Shown piece by piece: positions 18,386 to 27,047 of a stretch of DNA of 64,000 bases. Every line of letters begins with the position of its first letter. The first letter of the stretch is position 1. The translations under genes and the position numbers were made by a program. The notes under the pieces were generated by a model. It was not told where the DNA came from, made no database searches, and saw only the letters and a program-made list of their open reading frames with translations. Origin of the DNA: Gilliamella apicola (GTDB lineage: Bacteria > Pseudomonadota > Gammaproteobacteria > Enterobacterales > Orbaceae); the NCBI RefSeq assembly GCF_003202915.1, contig NZ_QGLP01000005.1, forward strand, positions 536,721-600,720. Direction: 5' to 3'.

Positions 18386-19384
18386 TTAATAAGCAACTTT
18401 AAAATAAGGGGCATCACAAGGATGATCCAACAGTTGTTTAAGCTCTTCATCCAGTTTTATAACTGAAATAGACATACCAACCATATCCATTGACGTAACA
18501 TAATTACCAACTAATGATTTATAAATTTTGATGCCTTTTTCTGCTAATAAAAGATGAGCTTTTCGATAACAAATATATTGATCCATCAATGCCAGACCAC
18601 CTAGTCCATTGATGAGTAACTCAATTTCATCACCCGATTTTAGTTTAGAATCAGCTAAGATATGATCGATTAATTGACTAACAACAACATCAGCCTTTTC
18701 TAGTTTAGTTCTTTCGATTCCTGGTTCACCATGGATGCCCATACCCACTTCCATATCACCATCTTTCATGTCAAAAATCGGTTCGCCGGTAACCGGTAGT
18801 GTTGATGAAGATAATGCCACGCCAATTGAATAAGTATTTGCATTGGCTTTTTGGGTAAGTGCCTTCACTTTATCTAAATCATAACCTTTTGCTGCGGCAC
18901 TACCAGCAACTTTAAACACAAACACATTTCCTGCCACACCACGACGATCTTGTACATTTTCTGATGAATAAATATCATCAGTTGTGGTTACTGTTTCGAC
19001 GCGAATACCCTCTTCGGCAGCAAGTTCGGCTGCCATATCAAAGTTCATTACATCGCCGGCATAATTCCCATAAACAAAAAGGCATCCCTTGCCCGCATCG
19101 ACAGCTTTTACCGCTGCGTAACAATATTCCGGTGATGGTGAGGTATTTACATTACCCACGGCCGCTGCATCAGCAAAATCTTTACCAACATAGCCTAAAA
19201 AAGCTGGTTCATGACCTGAGCCACCACCAACGATAATTCTTACTCTTGGTTCTGAGCTCATTTTTTTACTCACAATTACTCGATTACAATCATTATCGAG
19301 CTCCACATAATCACTGTGTGCTAAACAGTAACCTTCTAACAGCTCTTCAACCACATCATAACCATCATTAATTAATCTTTTCAT
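18386..19384 (-). CDS. dhaK: Dihydroxyacetone kinase subunit DhaK (substrate-binding)
   Basis: This 332-residue subunit has GGGSGHEP at residues 53-60 and histidine 218 in MGIHGEPG, the residue that binds the ketone substrate covalently as a hemiaminal in E. coli DhaK. The aspartate of NYAGDVMNFD is also kept. It phosphorylates dihydroxyacetone, or possibly a related short ketose such as erythrulose given the TIM-like partner. Two small membrane proteins and DhaM are encoded just upstream, and DhaL just downstream. Confidence 0.95.
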   Translation of the reverse strand: MKRLINDGYDVVEELLEGYCLAHSDYVELDNDCNRVIVSKKMSSEPRVRIIVGGGSGHEPAFLGYVGKDFADAAAVGNVNTSPSPEYCYAAVKAVDAGKGCLFVYGNYAGDVMNFDMAAELAAEEGIRVETVTTTDDIYSSENVQDRRGVAGNVFVFKVAGSAAAKGYDLDKVKALTQKANANTYSIGVALSSSTLPVTGEPIFDMKDGDMEVGMGIHGEPGIERTKLEKADVVVSQLIDHILADSKLKSGDEIELLINGLGGLALMDQYICYRKAHLLLAEKGIKIYKSLVGNYVTSMDMVGMSISVIKLDEELKQLLDHPCDAPYFKVAY

Positions 19385-19424
19385 TGTGTTACTCCTTACT
19401 ATCCTTCAAATCTTTATCTTTTAC

Positions 19425-19772
19425 TTAAGAAACAAGAAAAAGTGACAAAACATAGCCACCTACAATACCTGCGCTAACTGCAGCAACGATATTTTTAACT
19501 GATTTACGCTTACTGCCACCGGTTAATGCTGAAGCAACCCAAACACCAACACCTGCGGCTAACCCCTGATCTACCCAAACAGTACCACTTTGAGTAATCA
19601 TCGGTGTAGCTATACCATGATTGATACACCATACTGTACCGACAATAAATGCCGCGGCCATCCACCCACCGATTGGCCCCCAATTATCAACCATTCGTCC
19701 CCAAGCCATTCGAATGACAAAAGGGAAAATGAAACCACCGATTAACGTTGCAATAGCTAATTGTATTGTCAT
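19425..19772 (-). CDS. Small membrane protein of dha-type operon (Lin0368-like putative transporter subunit)
   Basis: This 115-residue protein has about three hydrophobic helices, with glycine-rich stretches such as GPIGGWMAAAFIVG and GLAAGVGVWVASAL. It shares a topology and a WxxNHxI-type motif (WCINHGIA) with the next upstream gene (WYMNHYIN), so the two look like a pair of related subunits. I recall similar pairs in Listeria dha-type operons, annotated as putative glycerol transporter subunits. Uptake of the kinase substrate is the likely role, by inference. The ATG at 19772 fits the AAGGAG site better than one two codons upstream. Confidence 0.72.
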   Translation of the reverse strand: MTIQLAIATLIGGFIFPFVIRMAWGRMVDNWGPIGGWMAAAFIVGTVWCINHGIATPMITQSGTVWVDQGLAAGVGVWVASALTGGSKRKSVKNIVAAVSAGIVGGYVLSLFLVS

Positions 19773-19791
19773 AATCATTCACTCCTTAATC

Positions 19792-20271
19792 CTAGATTGA
19801 ACTCTTTTTTTGAAAAATTTTAATTTTTTTAGCGCGTAAGATTTTCTCTTTGGCTTCTTTTAATTTTTCAAAATCAGAACGTCTAAGTCCTGGTTCTCTT
19901 GGATTTTCATTAACAAACTCTTTTTTCTTGGCCATGTCTTTTTCAATAAATGCCGCAGTGATTCCCCCTAGAGTAGCGCCACAACCAACTAATAAAATTG
20001 TCGGTAAAGAGGTTGAAAAGGCATCGCCTCCCTGAATAAAGGTATCTCTCATAATGCCACATACAGCGATAGCTAATCCCATATCAACAAAAGCTGCATC
20101 ATCTTCGTTACCAGTTAAATTAATGTAATGATTCATATACCACATTGGTCCAATAATGATTATTGCCGCAAGATAACCACCAAAAATGCCATAACTGCCT
20201 AATTGTGACCAAACAGCCATCACTATCATGCCCGCGATACAATAACCAACAAAACTTCGAAAAAATTTCAT
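19792..20271 (-). CDS. Small membrane protein of dha-type operon, paralogous partner
   Basis: This 159-residue protein has three to four hydrophobic helices followed by a long basic and charged C-terminal tail (EKLKEAKEKILRAKKIK). The early part (GYLAAIIIIGPMWYMNHYIN, then DMGLAIAVCG) parallels the shorter neighbour, suggesting duplication and a heteromeric channel or carrier. It lies between dhaM and its partner in the same operon. Function is inferred as transport of dihydroxyacetone, glycerol or a similar small polyol or ketose. No characterised homologue can be named with confidence. Confidence 0.7.
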   Translation of the reverse strand: MKFFRSFVGYCIAGMIVMAVWSQLGSYGIFGGYLAAIIIIGPMWYMNHYINLTGNEDDAAFVDMGLAIAVCGIMRDTFIQGGDAFSTSLPTILLVGCGATLGGITAAFIEKDMAKKKEFVNENPREPGLRRSDFEKLKEAKEKILRAKKIKIFQKKSSI

Positions 20272-20284
20272 AGCTATTCTCTCT

Positions 20285-20668
20285 CTAAATATTTTGTAAC
20301 TCAGCTAAAATACCTTCTACATCCTTATCAACCATAGCTTGAATTGAAGCAACAAAAGCGCCTTCAACTAATGGTGCATCTACTAATGTAACTTTACTTT
20401 TTAATTCTTCATCTTCAATGAGGTCAATAGCGGTTTCTGTACTTAAAATTGCACTACCTATATCCGCAAAAATCAGAATATTATTATGCTGGCTTGATTG
20501 TTTAATAATGTTATAAATAGCAACAGAATCAGTTCCTAAACGGCCATCTTCTGTCCCCCCTGCTGAAAAAATTTTCACATCTCCTGTTGAATCAACCATT
20601 TCCTCAATCATCTCCTTTAGCCCATCGGTTATCTTCTTGCTATGAGACACTAAAATAATACTGATCAT
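20285..20668 (-). CDS. dhaM: PTS-dependent kinase phosphotransferase subunit DhaM (EIIA-mannose-type)
   Basis: This 127-residue protein is a single EIIA-mannose-type domain. It begins MISIILVSHSKK, with the phosphoacceptor histidine at position 9 as in E. coli DhaM. GGTEDGRLGTD and LVDAPLVEGAF match the family. It would take phosphate from HPr and rephosphorylate ADP bound to DhaL. It lacks the HPr and EI domains fused in E. coli DhaM. The ATG at 20668 has a GGGGG site and was preferred over a start 14 codons upstream. It is the first gene of the operon. Confidence 0.92.
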   Translation of the reverse strand: MISIILVSHSKKITDGLKEMIEEMVDSTGDVKIFSAGGTEDGRLGTDSVAIYNIIKQSSQHNNILIFADIGSAILSTETAIDLIEDEELKSKVTLVDAPLVEGAFVASIQAMVDKDVEGILAELQNI

Positions 20669-21523
20669 AAAACCCCCGAACAAATGTTTCCATACCAATC
20701 TTTTGTTCAATTATAGCCAATAAATTTTATTCGCAAATGGTTTTATAGTAATTTTGTGACTAAGATCTAAATATTAATTATTTATCAGTGATTATTACTT
20801 AATCAAATAAAGCTCGCTGAAATGTTATTAATGTAAAACGGGCAGATATTGGAGAAATATATTAATAAGTAATATGATTTAATCAGACAACACACCGCTC
20901 ATAAGATCACAATCAAAACAAAAGATTAAATAGTTGTATCATGCTGTTTTTTATTGAAATCAAATTTGGCAAATGTTAGTTTTGCAAAACACATTTTTAA
21001 ACTTTTAATCAAAAAAACAGTTTAAATACAATTTGATAAACTTAAAATCAGGCAATTATTATCATCTGCATTTCCCAATCAGTTTAAACCAACCTCTAGT
21101 TAGTCATTACCTAACTACTTGACATACATCCGATAGGGTTAAAAATGCGATTTTCGTTCATTCGACACCATATAAGCTATCAATAGTTGGCAATTTATAT
21201 TTCGCATGATCGAAAGGTGTTACTTACCTCATTTAAATCTTAATTAAATGTTTGAGTTATCGTATTAGTCGTCAACTCTCACTAACGTTTTTCTCTATCG
21301 TCATATTTGGTTTGTATGATTTCTAGCAATGATTTTTAATTGATTTGTTTTAGATACGAAAAAATCGTATTAGAAGGGTTAATTTTTCACTATTAAAAAT
21401 TCTTTTTGACTGATTGGGCTAATCTTAAAAGAAATATAATTGAATTGTAATAAATTGGTATTTGAATTAAATGAATAATACTTAACAAATAGCTAAAAAA
21501 CTAGCTTCCTGATGAGTTTTAAA
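20669..21523. other. Gene-free A+T-rich stretch upstream of dhaM
   Basis: No gene is visible on either strand. The operon promoter should lie within the first 150 bases left of 20820. The remainder is unassigned decayed DNA that leads into the scar beginning at 21524. Confidence 0.5.
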
Positions 21524-21750
21524 AATTAGAAATTAATTTCTTCAGCAACAAAGTAATGACGACCTGCTAAGTTTTTTACCAAAATCATCGTTTGAAACAT
21601 TCTTATCAAATAAATTATAAACACTATCATAAATTCCAGCATTTTAGTTTATTTGGAATGATGTCTCCACATCTCAGAAGGTATAACCAAGATATTCGGC
21701 TTTCTTACTGTTGCACTTGGAGTACTTTCTACCTCATAATAAACAATGCC
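21524..21750 (-). pseudogene. 3' fragment of a TonB-dependent receptor gene
   Basis: This stretch aligns, with many substitutions and small indels, to the 3' end of the intact receptor at 22439 onward. Shared landmarks include TAGAAATTAATTTC at the stop, TTATTTGGAA, CAGAAGGTATAACC and AGTACTTTCTAC. Only about the last 75 codons are represented and the frame is broken. It is the residue of a duplicated or replaced receptor. Confidence 0.85.
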
Positions 21751-21812
21751 CATTTGCGTAAATAGCTCTGACTGTCATTTATCTTCAAATATAACCATTA
21801 ATTTTGCCTTTC
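21751..21812 (-). pseudogene. 5' fragment of a SorC-regulator gene
   Basis: About 60 bases match the first 20 codons and ribosome site of the SorC regulator at 16847, with shared blocks TAGCTCTGA, TTATCTTCAAATATA and TTTGCCTTT. It abuts the receptor fragment directly, so the two form one chimeric scar. Confidence 0.8.
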
Positions 21813-22153
21813 GCCATTGGTGTAACTTTTTGTGTTCATAGCAAAAAATGTATTATAAATATCCTGTAGCTTTCTCTTTATTACGATCCATAAATAACTC
21901 AAAAAAGAGATGATAGTTTATTAAGCTTGATAATAGCAAAGTGAATATAAGTGGTTGTTCAACTATAATAACTATGACCAAAGATTAATGAATATTAATT
22001 CTAAAAACCGCTTTCCTCAAAATTTTTATTATCAAAAAATTAGCTGAACTGAATAAATACCGACTAAGAACTGATATTACTTTTTGCTGTTTTTTTCTTC
22101 CATGATTTTTGTTTAGTTAATTGTTTTTCTTAAGCGAAGCGCATTCTTGCTCT

Positions 22154-22330
22154 TCATTCGGCAAACAATCGATCTCTTTCAGCCTTTTTCTGCTGCTTCT
22201 GTTGCAGTTCTTCTTTTTCACACTGCTTAACTTTCCATATTACCCATATTTTAAACACTTGCCATAAAACAAAAAGGTAACTACAGCAAATATTGCTGCA
22301 TACGGGTCGAAAACAGAGTCAGTTCTAAAT
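22154..22330 (-). pseudogene. Decayed small membrane-protein gene
   Basis: On the minus strand one frame reads FDPYAAIFAVVTFLFYGK and then a shifted frame reads VFKIWVIWKVKQ followed by a glutamine- and lysine-rich tail ending RDRLFAE. Joined, they describe a short protein with one membrane helix and a charged coiled tail. No start codon is present and a one-base shift is needed, so it is probably dead. I do not recognise the family. Confidence 0.45.
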
Positions 22331-22373
22331 CATAACTAATAAATTAAAATGTTCATATAGTTTATTAATTAAA

Positions 22374-22402
22374 TAAAAAAGTGGCTGTATTAACAGCCAC
22401 TT
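22374..22402 (-). terminator. Terminator of the second TonB receptor
   Basis: AAGTGGCTGT and ACAGCCACTT form a 10-bp stem with a 4-base loop, followed on the minus strand by a T-run. It lies about 37 bases after the receptor stop. Confidence 0.88.
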
Positions 22403-22438
22403 AATATTAATAATAGCAGTTTTATTGATGAATACTAA

Positions 22439-24409
22439 TTAGAAATTAATTTCAGTACCAACAAAGTAACGACGACCTTCTAAGGTTTTACCAAAGTCAT
22501 CATTGGTCACTTCTTTGTCAAACAAGTTATAAATACCGCCATAAACTTTAGCATTTTTATTTATTTGGAAAGATGTACCAACATCCCAGAAGGTATAACC
22601 TGGGTATTCAATTTTCTTACCGTCTCGGTTTGTAGTACTTTCTACACCATAATAAGCAACTTTAGTCCATAGATCCAATTGTTGAGTTAGGTTCCAATCA
22701 AGCTGGGTATTGAATTTTTGCTTAGGTATACGACTTAAAGGTTTACCTTTATTTTGACCAGTTTTTTGTTCTGTCTTAGTCCAAGAATAGTTAGAACTTA
22801 ACAAGAAATCGGTAAATAGTGGCGTTTTAAAAGAAAGCTCAATACCTTTAAGATCAGCCTTATCTACATTTTCTCTTCCTTGAATAAAATCAAATTCCTT
22901 ACTAAAATTTTTATATAGACACTTTGTATTTGGAATTTTTCTAGAATCACAAATATAGTAAGATTGAATTTTATCCTTATATTTTGTATAAAAAGCTGTA
23001 GCTGAAGCATCAATACCATAATCATTTGTATATCCAAGACCTATTTCAAAATTATCAGATTTTTCTGGTTTTAAGTCTGGATTACCAAGAATAACGCCAT
23101 CATACGCATAACCACCAGTCACTTGTCCCCAATCAGACACAACTTGACGTAATTGCGGCGTTGCAAAACCAGTTGAATAACCGCCTTTCAAAGTAAAGTT
23201 GTCATCAATATTCCAAACACTATAAACTCTTGGATTCCAGTTGCTACCATAGTTTTCATCTTTGTTATAACGCAAACCGGCTGTTATACTCCAGTTATCA
23301 AAAATTTTAATCTCATCTTCAGCAAACAGTGCATAATTCCAACGATCGATTTTAGTTATATCACTACTAAGTTCATTACCTTTATCATGAAGCTCTTGGT
23401 AATTATATTTACCGCCTACCGTTAGCATATTAATGTTAAAAGGAATGGTAACCCGTGAATCCACATCGGTATTCCTAATCTTCATTTTTCTTTCTGGATT
23501 ATTGTTTTCTTCATAAGCAACAAATGATGTCGTCGAAACATCGCCAAATATACCATTATGTGTCAAAGCAAATGAGTTTCGATCATTATCTCTTAGAAAA
23601 GCCCCTTGTTTCTTTGTTCTCGTTTTTGGATATGTTGCTTTACTATTTTGTAAGGAACGTCCAAAGTCAAAATCAAATGCTTGGGTATCCAAAACATTAA
23701 GTGTTAATTTACCATTTAAGCTTCGCAATTTTTGAGCTGCATGCCCATTTAAAAACTTATCTTCGTGACGATTGGTGTATTGACCATATAACTGAATACC
23801 TAAAATATTATCAATAATCGCCCCCATTGTTGAAAAATTACCAACATAGGTATTTTTTTCTTTTGATCGATAAGGTATAATTGATTCAACTCGTAATCCA
23901 CTATGCCAGTCATTTGAGACTTTTTTTGTAATAATATTAATTACCCCACCCATAGCATCTGATCCATATAGGGAAGACATTGGTCCACGAACAACTTCAA
24001 TACGTTCAATAGCAGTTAGCGGAGGCAACCAACCTTGTTCAAAACCGGAATTATCACTATTTGGTCTAGTTTCACGAGTGCTAACTTTTTTACCATCAAT
24101 TAACAGTAAAGTATATTTAGCATCCATTCCGCGAATACTTATATCGGTCGAATCACCACCGCCAGTTATGGTGACACCTGGAATATCTTTAAGAGCATCG
24201 GTAACATCACGATAAGGTTTTTTGCTAATCTCTTCCGGTGTGATTACTGAAATCGTTGCCGGAGCTTCCTTAATTTGTTGTGAAAATCCCGATGCTGTCA
24301 CTACCATAGTATCCGTATTTTTATCATCGGCTGCCATTGCTAAACCTGACAGTGATAATAAAATACTTGTATTTATGACATGTGTTGCCAACTTAAACCT
24401 AGTATTCAT
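22439..24409 (-). CDS. TonB-dependent siderophore receptor (CirA/BfrA-like)
   Basis: This 656-residue outer-membrane receptor has a signal peptide ending near LAMAADD, a TonB box (DTMVVTASG), a plug domain (DVTDALKDIPGVTITG, SIRGMDAKYTLLLIDGKKV, RGPMSSLYGSDAMGGVINI) and a barrel ending in phenylalanine (YFVGTEINF). The plug resembles CirA-type catecholate receptors more than FepA. A divergent siderophore-binding lipoprotein shares its Fur-controlled promoter region. The ATG at 24409 was preferred over an upstream alternative because it opens the signal peptide. The ligand is probably a catecholate or its breakdown product, by context. Confidence 0.9.
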   Translation of the reverse strand: MNTRFKLATHVINTSILLSLSGLAMAADDKNTDTMVVTASGFSQQIKEAPATISVITPEEISKKPYRDVTDALKDIPGVTITGGGDSTDISIRGMDAKYTLLLIDGKKVSTRETRPNSDNSGFEQGWLPPLTAIERIEVVRGPMSSLYGSDAMGGVINIITKKVSNDWHSGLRVESIIPYRSKEKNTYVGNFSTMGAIIDNILGIQLYGQYTNRHEDKFLNGHAAQKLRSLNGKLTLNVLDTQAFDFDFGRSLQNSKATYPKTRTKKQGAFLRDNDRNSFALTHNGIFGDVSTTSFVAYEENNNPERKMKIRNTDVDSRVTIPFNINMLTVGGKYNYQELHDKGNELSSDITKIDRWNYALFAEDEIKIFDNWSITAGLRYNKDENYGSNWNPRVYSVWNIDDNFTLKGGYSTGFATPQLRQVVSDWGQVTGGYAYDGVILGNPDLKPEKSDNFEIGLGYTNDYGIDASATAFYTKYKDKIQSYYICDSRKIPNTKCLYKNFSKEFDFIQGRENVDKADLKGIELSFKTPLFTDFLLSSNYSWTKTEQKTGQNKGKPLSRIPKQKFNTQLDWNLTQQLDLWTKVAYYGVESTTNRDGKKIEYPGYTFWDVGTSFQINKNAKVYGGIYNLFDKEVTNDDFGKTLEGRRYFVGTEINF

Positions 24410-24474
24410 TTGTTTAACCCTATTATTTATATTGATATTTTCCAAAGTAATCCGTGCACAACGATATATTATAT

Positions 24475-24493
24475 GAGAATAATTATCAATATC
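24475..24493. promoter_or_regulatory. Fur box, receptor side of divergent promoter
   Basis: GAGAATAATTATCAATATC matches the 19-base Fur consensus at about 16 positions by eye. It lies 66 bases before the receptor start. Confidence 0.78.
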
Positions 24494-24538
24494 TTTACGA
24501 AAATTTATTTATTGCTAGACAATTAGTAATCTTTAAAT

Positions 24539-24557
24539 AATAATTGTTATCATTTTC
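24539..24557. promoter_or_regulatory. Fur box, binding-protein side of divergent promoter
   Basis: AATAATTGTTATCATTTTC matches the Fur consensus at about 15 positions by eye and lies 22 bases before the binding-protein start. Confidence 0.72.
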
Positions 24558-24578
24558 AATGTAGCGAAAGGAATTACC

Positions 24579-25499
24579 ATGAATACCAAAAAAAAGGTAC
24601 TATTAAGTACGCTAACTGCTGTTATTTTAGGGTTAACGGGGTGTCAATCATCAATCACGGTAAGCCCAGATAGTAAGCTATCGGTTGTTGTACCTAAATC
24701 GCCAAGTAAAGTTGTCGTGATGAATTATGGCGCCTTAGACACGTTAGATGCATTAGGTAAAGGTTCAATTGTTACAGGAACACCACTCTCCGTTCTTCCT
24801 TCTTATCTTGAACAATATAAAAGAGATGATATTACCGATACTGGTAATATGAAAGAACCGAATATTGAAGCAATCGAAAAAGCTAAACCACAACTTATCA
24901 TCATTGATGGTCGTCAAGCTAATCGAACTGAAGTATTAAATAAAATAGCACCAGTAATTAATTTAAGCGTTGATGCCAAAGATTATCTTGAATCAACCAA
25001 AAACCACATCAATATTTTAGCCAATATTACAGGCACTGAAAAAAAAGCTAGTAATTTAATTCAATCACTTGAGGCAAAAATTACCAGTGGACGAGCGATA
25101 GCTGAAGCAAGCGATAAAAAAGCAATTGTAGCTATCCATAATGACGGTAAAATGATTCTAATCAACGCAAGTTCAAGCGCTGCGTTAATTCACGATGTAT
25201 TAAAAATAAAACGCGCAGCGCCATTCGCATTACAACCTACCAATAGTGTTGGCAAACCTAAACCAATCTTTATTGATAACAGTTATATTAGTAAGATTAA
25301 ACCAGACATTGTTTATGTTGTTGACCGAAGTAAAGCCATTGGTCAATCAGCAATGAAAGGTGACTTTTTCGACTCAAAAGTCTTAGCGAATAGCCAAACG
25401 AAAGTAGTCTACTTAACACCAGATCTTTGGTACTTATCTGGTGGCGGTGCTGAAAGTCTAGATCTACAAATTGATGAAGTAATGGATGCATTAAAATAA
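24579..25499 (+). CDS. Siderophore-binding lipoprotein of an ABC importer (CeuE/FatB-like)
   Basis: This 306-residue protein has a lipoprotein signal (LGLTGC, cysteine 22) and the two-lobed helical-backbone fold of iron-siderophore binding proteins: SKVVVMNYGALDTLDALG, EPNIEAIEKAKPQLIIIDGRQ, and a late LWYLSGGG. That last motif occurs around the metal-ligand tyrosine of CeuE, which binds tetradentate catecholates. No permease or ATPase gene follows; a terminator does. The partner ABC components must be encoded elsewhere. Pairing with a CirA-like receptor suggests capture of linear catecholates. Confidence 0.88.
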   Translation: MNTKKKVLLSTLTAVILGLTGCQSSITVSPDSKLSVVVPKSPSKVVVMNYGALDTLDALGKGSIVTGTPLSVLPSYLEQYKRDDITDTGNMKEPNIEAIEKAKPQLIIIDGRQANRTEVLNKIAPVINLSVDAKDYLESTKNHINILANITGTEKKASNLIQSLEAKITSGRAIAEASDKKAIVAIHNDGKMILINASSSAALIHDVLKIKRAAPFALQPTNSVGKPKPIFIDNSYISKIKPDIVYVVDRSKAIGQSAMKGDFFDSKVLANSQTKVVYLTPDLWYLSGGGAESLDLQIDEVMDALK

Positions 25500-25533
25500 T
25501 CTTTTTTCTCCTAAATTAACTTCCTATAATAGT

Positions 25534-25563
25534 AAAAGCCCTTATGGTATAAGGGCTTTTTTT
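25534..25563 (+). terminator. Terminator after the siderophore-binding protein gene
   Basis: AGCCCTTA and TAAGGGCT form a stem around TGGTA, flanked by AAAA and a run of seven or more Ts. It is a typical Rho-independent terminator on the plus strand. Confidence 0.93.
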
Positions 25564-25715
25564 AGATTTTATCCATATTCATTATAACCAATAAAAAATT
25601 TTTATTTCGACCAATTTAATTATGTTAGAATGCTCATCAGTTATCTTAATCTAAATTCACTCAATTTTAGATTGTCGAAAAATACCTCAATTAATTTAAA
25701 ATTACTATAATTATT

Positions 25716-27038
25716 ATGAATATGTCATCCCCTACTATTGGATTTGTGAGCCTTGGTTGTCCTAAAAATTTAGTTGACTCTGAGCGAATTTTAACCGAGT
25801 TACGTACTCAAGGTTATCAAGTTGTACCGAGCTACGATAATGCTGATTTAGTTATTGTTAATACTTGCGGCTTTATTGATAGTGCGGTACAAGAATCATT
25901 AGAAGCAATCGGCGAAGCGTTAAGCGAAAATGGCAAAGTTATTGTGACTGGTTGTCTTGGAGCCAAAGAAGATCAGATCCGTAATGTGCATCCTAAAGTT
26001 TTGGAAATATCAGGGCCACACAGTTACGAAGCAGTACTACAACATGTTAACAAATATGCACCTAAACCGAGTTATAATCCATTTACTAGTCTTGTGCCAC
26101 AACAAGGGGTGAAATTAACACCGAAGCATTACGCTTATTTAAAAATTTCTGAAGGTTGTAACCACAGCTGTACGTTTTGTATCATACCTTCTTTACGAGG
26201 AGAAATGATTAGTCGTCCTATTGGTAATGTACTTGATGAAGCAAAACGTTTAGTGGATAGTGGTGTAAAAGAACTTTTAGTCATCGCTCAAGATACCTCT
26301 GCTTATGGTTTAGATGTAAAAAATCGCACCAACTTTTGGAATGGAATGCCCTTAAAAACGGATATTCATACCCTTTGTGAACAACTATCAACCCTTGGTA
26401 TTTGGGTACGTCTACATTATATGTACCCATATCCTAGCGTCGATAATTTAATTCCATTAATGGCCGAAGGAAAAATCTTACCATATTTGGATGTGCCATT
26501 ACAGCATGCCAGTCCTAGCGTTTTAAAATCCATGAAACGCCCCGGGACAATCGAAAGAACTTTAGAGAGAATTCATCATTGGCGTGATATTTGCCCAGAA
26601 ATTACTTTGCGTTCAACCTTTATCGTTGGTTATCCAGGCGAAACTGAACAAGATTTTGAGTTATTACTCGACTTTTTGTCGCAAGCGCAATTAGATCGAG
26701 TTGGTTGTTTCCCTTATAGTCCTGTTGAAGGTGCGGCTGCAAATCAATTAGCTGATCAGATACCGGAAGTGATAAAGCAAGAACGCTTCCATCGTTTTAT
26801 GCAATTACAACAGACCATTTCGACCCAAAAACTACAAAACAAAATTGGCAAAACTCTATCTGTTTTAATTGATGAAGTTGATGAAGAAGGAGCTATTGGA
26901 CGAAGTATGGCTGATGCGCCAGAAATAGATGGTGTTGTCTATCTAAATGAAGAGAAAGATGTTAAAGTCGGCGATATTGTTCAAGTCAATATAGAACATT
27001 CAGATGAATATGATTTATGGGGTACTGTAATACAGTAA
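25716..27038 (+). CDS. rimO: Ribosomal protein S12 methylthiotransferase RimO
   Basis: This 440-residue radical-SAM enzyme adds a methylthio group to the conserved aspartate of ribosomal protein S12. It has the N-terminal UPF0004 domain with three cluster cysteines ([24 protein letters not shown]), the radical-SAM CNHSCTFC motif near residue 150, and a C-terminal TRAM domain. Length matches E. coli RimO (441). No clear ribosome site is seen before ATGAATATG, so either of these two starts is possible. Confidence 0.97.
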   Translation: MNMSSPTIGFVSLGCPKNLVDSERILTELRTQGYQVVPSYDNADLVIVNTCGFIDSAVQESLEAIGEALSENGKVIVTGCLGAKEDQIRNVHPKVLEISGPHSYEAVLQHVNKYAPKPSYNPFTSLVPQQGVKLTPKHYAYLKISEGCNHSCTFCIIPSLRGEMISRPIGNVLDEAKRLVDSGVKELLVIAQDTSAYGLDVKNRTNFWNGMPLKTDIHTLCEQLSTLGIWVRLHYMYPYPSVDNLIPLMAEGKILPYLDVPLQHASPSVLKSMKRPGTIERTLERIHHWRDICPEITLRSTFIVGYPGETEQDFELLLDFLSQAQLDRVGCFPYSPVEGAAANQLADQIPEVIKQERFHRFMQLQQTISTQKLQNKIGKTLSVLIDEVDEEGAIGRSMADAPEIDGVVYLNEEKDVKVGDIVQVNIEHSDEYDLWGTVIQ

Positions 27039-27047
27039 ATATTTCCA

